Program-made: the position numbers and the translations under genes | Notes under the pieces: model-generated | Seen by the model: only the letters and a program-made list of their open reading frames with translations | What the model was told of the DNA's origin: nothing | The model's database searches: none | Part shown: positions 59,511-64,000 of the stretch, piece after piece | How the letters are laid out: the number at the start of each line of letters is the position of its first letter | Numbering within the stretch: position 1 is the stretch's first letter | Source: Lysobacter sp. | GTDB taxonomy: Bacteria > Pseudomonadota > Gammaproteobacteria > Xanthomonadales > Xanthomonadaceae | Assembly (NCBI GenBank): GCA_011526085.1 | Contig: WYBC01000039.1 | Span: 215,374 to 279,373, forward strand | Direction: 5' to 3' | DNA: 64,000 nt

Positions 59511-59815
59511 CGTGATCCTCCCCTTGGATGGTGGCGAGACGCCTCGTGCGCCGCGCGGGCCTACTCTGAACCTGAACCCGCGACGGGACAAGGCCTGTCC
59601 GGACCGGACCGGTGCGTATGTTCGGAGGGAGGGGCGCGCCCGTCGGGGCGGATGCGCACACCACTTTCGCAGCCGGCGCAATCCTGTTCCAATACCCCGT
59701 GTCGCGCCCAAGTCCCGGGCTGTCCTCCGGGCGGCGGAAACGACGTTGATCCATCAACAGCGCGTGGATCGCCACCGGCCAGCCGCAGTGCTGCCGTCAT
59801 CAGGGGAACAGGGAC
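59511..59815. other. Divergent promoter region, collar operon / giant repeat protein
   Basis: A 305-bp gap between two divergent starts. The ribosome sites (AGGGG before 59816; GGGGAGGATC before 59510) are clear. I could not identify a convincing sigma-70 promoter or operator. Confidence 0.5.
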
Positions 59816-62800
59816 ATGCAAACGCTTTCGTCGCAGTACGGCCGTCGTGGTCGCTTCGCCGGTTTTGGCCTTCTCGTCTGGCTGCTGACCCTCGGGTCGC
59901 TCTGGCCCACGCTGGCGAGCGCCCAACACACGTCCCTGGAATGTCCGGCCCAGACCGCCACCGTGACCAGCGGGGGCTCGGTCACGATCAACGTCTCGGA
60001 CTGCGCATCGAACATCGCATTCGCGGGCGGCGGCGCCATCGATGGCGGCAGCTCCGGTGCCTCGGACCTCGAGGATCACGGTTCCGCCACGCTGCGGATC
60101 ACCGGCGGCCAGTGGTTCCTGGACTACAGCCACAACGGCACGACCGGCATCGGATCGACCGATGTCTTCGAATTCACCGAAGCGACCGCGACCGGCAACG
60201 GCGACGTCCGGGTGACGATCACCATCAATCCGTCGGCCTCGCCGATCACGGTGTCCCCGGCCACCCTGCCGACGCTCACCGCCGGCACCCCGTTCTCGCA
60301 GACGCTGACCTCCAGCGGCGGTCTCGCGCCGTATACCTACACGCTGCAGAGCGGCGTCCTGCCGCCCGGCCTGACCCTGACCAGCGGCGGCGTCCTCAGC
60401 GGCACGCCGACGCAGCGCGGCGCCTACAGTTTCAGCGTCCGCTCCACCGATGCCACCACCCCCACGGCCCAGTTCGTCGACAAGGGGTACACCGGCACGG
60501 TCCAGAATCCGACGCTGGCGCTCGTCCCCAACACCGCGACCGCGATCCAGGGCGCGCCGTTCTCGCAGACGCTTTCCACCACCGGTGGCGTCGCGCCCCA
60601 TACCTACGTCCTGGATCCCGCCAGCCCCGCGTGGCCCGCGGGCATCTCGATGTCGACCGCAGGCGTCATCAGCGGCACCACGTCCGCCGCGCCGGGCAAT
60701 TACCCGGTCCAGATCCGCGTCACCGACGGCAGCACCGCCAGTCCTCCCAGCAGCTATTTCGAAATCGAACCCTTCACCCTGACCATCAGCCCGCCGCCGT
60801 CGGTGTCGATCGCGGTTTCGCCGGCGTCGGTCAGCGAAGACGGCGCGACCAATCTGACCTACACGGTCACCCGCAGCCTGAATCTGACGTCGCCGACGAC
60901 GGTCAACATCACCACCAGCGGTACCGCCACGTCCGGCGTCGACTACACCGGTGGCGTCGCCACCGTCGTCATCCCGGCCAACGCCACCACCGCGACGATC
61001 ACCATCAATCCGACCGTCGACGGCACCGTCGAGGCCGACGAGACGGTCACCCTCACCGTCGCCGCCGGTACCGGCTATACCGTCGGTGCCCCGGCCAGCG
61101 CCACCGGCACCATCCTCAACGATGACGTGCCGACCGCCACCATCACGGTGTCTCCGGCCGCGGTCGCCGAGGACGGCGCGCCGAACCTCGTCTATACCGT
61201 CACCCTGAACCAGGCGTCCTTCTCGACGCTCTCGATCGCCTACACGATCGGCGGTACGGCCACCAACGGCACCGACTACGCGACGATCGCGTCGCCGCTG
61301 TCCATCCCGGCCGGCAGCACCACCGGCACGATCACGGTCAACCCGACCGCCGATGCCACCATCGAAACGGACGAGACGGTCACGCTGACCCTGAATGCCG
61401 GCGCCGGCTACACCGTCGGCGTGCCCAACAGCGCGACCGGCACGATCCTCAACGACGATCTGCCGAACCTCGCGATCAACGACGTCACCGCCAACGAAGG
61501 CAACGCCGGCATCACCAACTTCACCTTCACGGTGAGTCTGAGCGCCCCGGCCGGCCCGGGCGGCGTCACCTTCGATATCGCCACCGCCAACGGCAGCGCC
61601 GTCGGCGGCACCGATTACGTGATCAGTTCGCTCACCGGCCAGACCATCCCCGCCGGCAGCAGCACCTACACCTTCACCGTGCTGGTCAATGGCGACACCC
61701 TGAACGAGCCGAGCGAGACCTTCTTCGTCAACGTCACCAACGTCGTCAACGCGGTGGTGGTCGATGGCCAGGGCGTCGGCACCATCGTCAACGACGATCC
61801 GCTGCCGAGCCTGTCGATCAACGACGTCACCGTGCTCGAAGGCAATGCCGGCACCGTCAACGCGGTGTTCACGGTCAGCCTCAGCACCGCCAGCGGCCAG
61901 ACGGTGAACGTGAACTACGCGACCGCCGACGGCACCGCGACCCAGCCCGCCGATTACACCAACACCAGCGGCACGCTGACCTTCTCGATCGGCACGACCA
62001 CCCAGACGATCACCGTCCCGGTCATCGGCGAAACCGTGCCCGAGGCGAACGAGACGTTCTTCGTGAACCTCAGCGGCGCCACCAACGCCACCATCGCCGA
62101 CAACCAGGGCGTGGGCACGATCACCAACGACGACGTGCCGGTGACGGTCAACCCGGCCACGTTGCCGAATGGCGCCGTCGCCGCGGCCTACAGCCAGACG
62201 GTCACCGCCAGCGGCGGCGTCGCGCCGTACAATTTCGCGATCACCGCGGGTGCGTTGCCGGCCGGCCTGACCCTGTCGCCTGCCGGTGTCCTCAGCGGCA
62301 CGCCGACGGCTGGCGGCACCTTCAACTTCACCGTCACCGCGACCGACAGCAGTCCGTTCCCCGGTCCGTTCTCGGGCAGCCAGGCCTACACGGTCGTCAT
62401 CGCGCCGCCGACGATCCTCCTGCCGGCGACGCCGCTGGCCGGCGGTACGCTGGGCGCGGCCTACAGCGCGTCGATCACGCCCGCCTCGGGTGGCACCGCG
62501 CCGTACGCGTATGCCGTCACCGCCGGCGCGCTGCCGGGTGGCCTGACGCTCAACGCCGCGACCGGCGCCATCACCGGCACGCCGAGCGCGCTGGGCACCT
62601 TCAACTTCAGCATCACCGCGACCGACAGCAGCACCGGCACCGGCCCGTACACGGCCACCCAGAGCTATTCGATCGTCGTGATCGACGTGCCGCCGACCGC
62701 CGCCAACTCCGCGTTGACCGTCGCCTACAACGCGCCGGCCACCAACGTGCCGTTGAGCCTCGGCGGCGGTGCGGCGACCTCGCTGACCATCGTGACGCCG

Positions 62801-64000
62801 CCGACGAACGGCACCGCCATCGTCACCGGCACCACCATCACGTATCAGCCGAACACCGGTTATGCCGGTCCTGACAGCTTCACCTACACCGCGACCAACA
62901 GCGGCGGCACCTCGGCGCCGGCCACGGTCACCATCACGGTGCAGGATCCGGTCATCACCATCACCCCCAGCGGCGGCTTCGCCGCCACGGTGGCCGCCGC
63001 CTACACGCAGACCTTCACCTTCAACGGTGGCGCGCAGCCGTGGAGCGGTTATCAGGTGACCAACCTGCCGGCCGGCCTCTCGATCACCGGCACCACCGCG
63101 AACACGGTGACGGTCTCGGGCACGCCGACGCAGGCGGGTACGTTCAACCTCAACGTCTCCGCCACCGACAGCAGCACCGGCAACGGTCCGTATACGGTCG
63201 GCCAGGCGTTCACGCTGACCGTCGCCGGTCCGACGCTGACGCTGGCGCCGCCCGCGGGCAGCTTCAACCCGACCTATGGTGCCGCCTACTCGCAGACCTT
63301 CACCGCGGGCGGTGGCATCGGGCCGTACACCTACTCGGTCACCGGTACCCTGCCGACCGGCCTGAGCCTGAGCGGCGATACCGTCTCGGGCACGCCGACC
63401 GCGCCGGGCAATTACGTCGTGTTGATCACGGCGACCGACACCGGGTCCACGGGCGCCGGCGCGCCGTTCACCATCGGTCAGAGCTACACCTTCAACGTGG
63501 CCGCGCCGACCATCGTGGTGAATCCGGCCACCCTGCCTGATCCGACCGCGGCCACGGCCTACAGCCAGACGCTCACCGCGAGCGGCGGCGTGGGTCCGTA
63601 CGGCTTCTCGATCACCGCGGGCAGCCTGCCTTCGGGCATCACGCTCGCCAGCGGCGGCGCGTTGTCGGGCACGTCGAACCAGGTCGGCACCTACAACTTC
63701 ACCGTCACCGCCACCGACGTCAACGGCCAGACCGGCAGCCGCGCCTACACCGTGACCATCGCGGCGCCGACGCTGACGATGACCCCCGCGGCGGGCACGC
63801 TGAATGCGCCGTACGCGACCGCGTTCTCGCAGACCTTCACGGCCAGCGGCGGCTCGAACAGCTTCAGCTACGCGCTGACCGGCGCGCTGCCGGCGGGCCT
63901 GACCTTCACCGGCAACACGATTTCGGGCACGCCGACGGTGCCGGGCAGCTATCCGATCACCGTCACCGCCACCGACACCGTGCTCACGGGCGTGGGCGCG
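59816..64000 (+). CDS. Giant exported Calx-beta / Ig-repeat protein (runs off the right edge)
   Basis: 1395 codons are present and the frame is open at 64000. A signal peptide (LLVWLLTLGSLWPTLASA, about 19-36) is followed by a small Cys-containing domain. Two He_PIG-type Ig domains follow (APYTYTLQSGVLPPGLTL...SGTPT). Four Calx-beta domains lie at about 60.8-62.1 kb, each ending (I/T)LNDD, IVNDD or ITNDD. Further He_PIG repeats (GVLSGTPTAGGTFNFTVTATDS) include one cadherin-like or Big_9-type domain (PNTGYAGPDSFTYTATN). Such proteins are calcium-binding surface adhesins or secreted RTX-like giants. The C-terminus, which would show the anchoring or secretion type, lies outside the window. Confidence 0.9.
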   Translation, partial: MQTLSSQYGRRGRFAGFGLLVWLLTLGSLWPTLASAQHTSLECPAQTATVTSGGSVTINVSDCASNIAFAGGGAIDGGSSGASDLEDHGSATLRITGGQWFLDYSHNGTTGIGSTDVFEFTEATATGNGDVRVTITINPSASPITVSPATLPTLTAGTPFSQTLTSSGGLAPYTYTLQSGVLPPGLTLTSGGVLSGTPTQRGAYSFSVRSTDATTPTAQFVDKGYTGTVQNPTLALVPNTATAIQGAPFSQTLSTTGGVAPHTYVLDPASPAWPAGISMSTAGVISGTTSAAPGNYPVQIRVTDGSTASPPSSYFEIEPFTLTISPPPSVSIAVSPASVSEDGATNLTYTVTRSLNLTSPTTVNITTSGTATSGVDYTGGVATVVIPANATTATITINPTVDGTVEADETVTLTVAAGTGYTVGAPASATGTILNDDVPTATITVSPAAVAEDGAPNLVYTVTLNQASFSTLSIAYTIGGTATNGTDYATIASPLSIPAGSTTGTITVNPTADATIETDETVTLTLNAGAGYTVGVPNSATGTILNDDLPNLAINDVTANEGNAGITNFTFTVSLSAPAGPGGVTFDIATANGSAVGGTDYVISSLTGQTIPAGSSTYTFTVLVNGDTLNEPSETFFVNVTNVVNAVVVDGQGVGTIVNDDPLPSLSINDVTVLEGNAGTVNAVFTVSLSTASGQTVNVNYATADGTATQPADYTNTSGTLTFSIGTTTQTITVPVIGETVPEANETFFVNLSGATNATIADNQGVGTITNDDVPVTVNPATLPNGAVAAAYSQTVTASGGVAPYNFAITAGALPAGLTLSPAGVLSGTPTAGGTFNFTVTATDSSPFPGPFSGSQAYTVVIAPPTILLPATPLAGGTLGAAYSASITPASGGTAPYAYAVTAGALPGGLTLNAATGAITGTPSALGTFNFSITATDSSTGTGPYTATQSYSIVVIDVPPTAANSALTVAYNAPATNVPLSLGGGAATSLTIVTPPTNGTAIVTGTTITYQPNTGYAGPDSFTYTATNSGGTSAPATVTITVQDPVITITPSGGFAATVAAAYTQTFTFNGGAQPWSGYQVTNLPAGLSITGTTANTVTVSGTPTQAGTFNLNVSATDSSTGNGPYTVGQAFTLTVAGPTLTLAPPAGSFNPTYGAAYSQTFTAGGGIGPYTYSVTGTLPTGLSLSGDTVSGTPTAPGNYVVLITATDTGSTGAGAPFTIGQSYTFNVAAPTIVVNPATLPDPTAATAYSQTLTASGGVGPYGFSITAGSLPSGITLASGGALSGTSNQVGTYNFTVTATDVNGQTGSRAYTVTIAAPTLTMTPAAGTLNAPYATAFSQTFTASGGSNSFSYALTGALPAGLTFTGNTISGTPTVPGSYPITVTATDTVLTGVGA

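Noticed and set aside
1..64000. tRNA or rRNA genes, CRISPR arrays, IS transposases
   Set aside because: None of their hallmarks (GTTCGA-type T-loops in cloverleaf context, conserved 16S/23S blocks, spaced direct repeats, DDE transposase ORFs with inverted ends) was found on reading both strands.

Overview
ORGANISM. The DNA is very GC-rich with strong third-position GC bias. Gene content points to a gammaproteobacterium of the Xanthomonadaceae, Lysobacter/Luteimonas/Stenotrophomonas-like. The signs are: RhlB with a basic Gly/Arg/Ser-rich tail beside thioredoxin and rho; a Rho with a long Pro/Gln/Asn-rich N-terminal extension; a TonB receptor/tryptophan-halogenase-like/LacI carbohydrate locus; GTAG-type REP elements; and a protein ending in a Xanthomonas-type T4SS effector domain. 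No tRNA, rRNA, CRISPR array, IS transposase or phage integrase was seen. Most of the window is ordinary chromosome.  LAYOUT. 1-9.0 kb: a carbohydrate (probably beta-glucan) utilisation locus. It holds a TonB-dependent receptor (cut by the left edge), a divergent halogenase-like flavoenzyme, two tandem LacI paralogues, an SGLT-type sodium symporter and an exported GH3 beta-glucosidase. Near-palindromic LacI operators (core TGACAGCGCTGTCA) overlap the -35 elements at both ends, so the cluster reads as one locally controlled regulon. 9.0-17.3 kb: housekeeping genes ung, a double-REC response regulator, ftsX-ftsE, a small membrane protein, rhlB, thioredoxin and rho. 17.5-29.3 kb: secreted or envelope proteins (degenerate nuclease-fold protein, BNR/VWD protein, TolB-like propeller, subtilase with the same VWD module), an EF-G paralogue preceded by an attenuator-like leader, and an SPFH/NAD-kinase-like pair. 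29.3-31.5 kb: a lower-GC insertion with a stand-alone ComEC-like metallo-beta-lactamase protein, ending in REP-type repeats. 31.5-35 kb: a putative lipoprotein, an atypical SDR with divergent LysR regulator, and a TonB-C-like secreted protein. 35-41 kb: an ECF sigma factor and a transmembrane Ser/Thr kinase with C-terminal helical repeats, followed on the same strand by a large protein ending in an XVIPCD-like T4SS secretion domain. 41-49.5 kb: Kef-type antiporter, M28 lipoprotein peptidase, membrane proteins, a TrbM-like protein, a rhomboid protease, and a TerC-family transporter behind a yybP-ykoY (manganese) riboswitch. 49.5-56.5 kb: an RlmI-like methyltransferase, rmuC and a complete mlaFEDCBA lipid-transport operon. 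56.7-64 kb: a DUF6916-like protein, a GNAT acetyltransferase, three phage-tail-collar (MdpB-like) proteins, and the first 1395 codons of a giant exported Ig/Calx-beta repeat protein that runs off the right edge.  HOW THE PARTS WORK TOGETHER. The left locus should import an oligosaccharide across the outer membrane (TonB receptor), cut it in the periplasm (GH3), take up the sugar (SSS symporter) and sense it (LacI pair). The most interesting regulatory block is the sigma/kinase pair next to the probable interbacterial effector. The sigma factor has Thr where canonical ECF sigmas carry an acidic residue, matching the phosphorylation-activated ECF-kinase pairs described in Xanthomonas and Vibrio. 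The tail-collar trio facing the giant Ig-repeat protein at the right edge looks like a surface or secreted module of unknown function.
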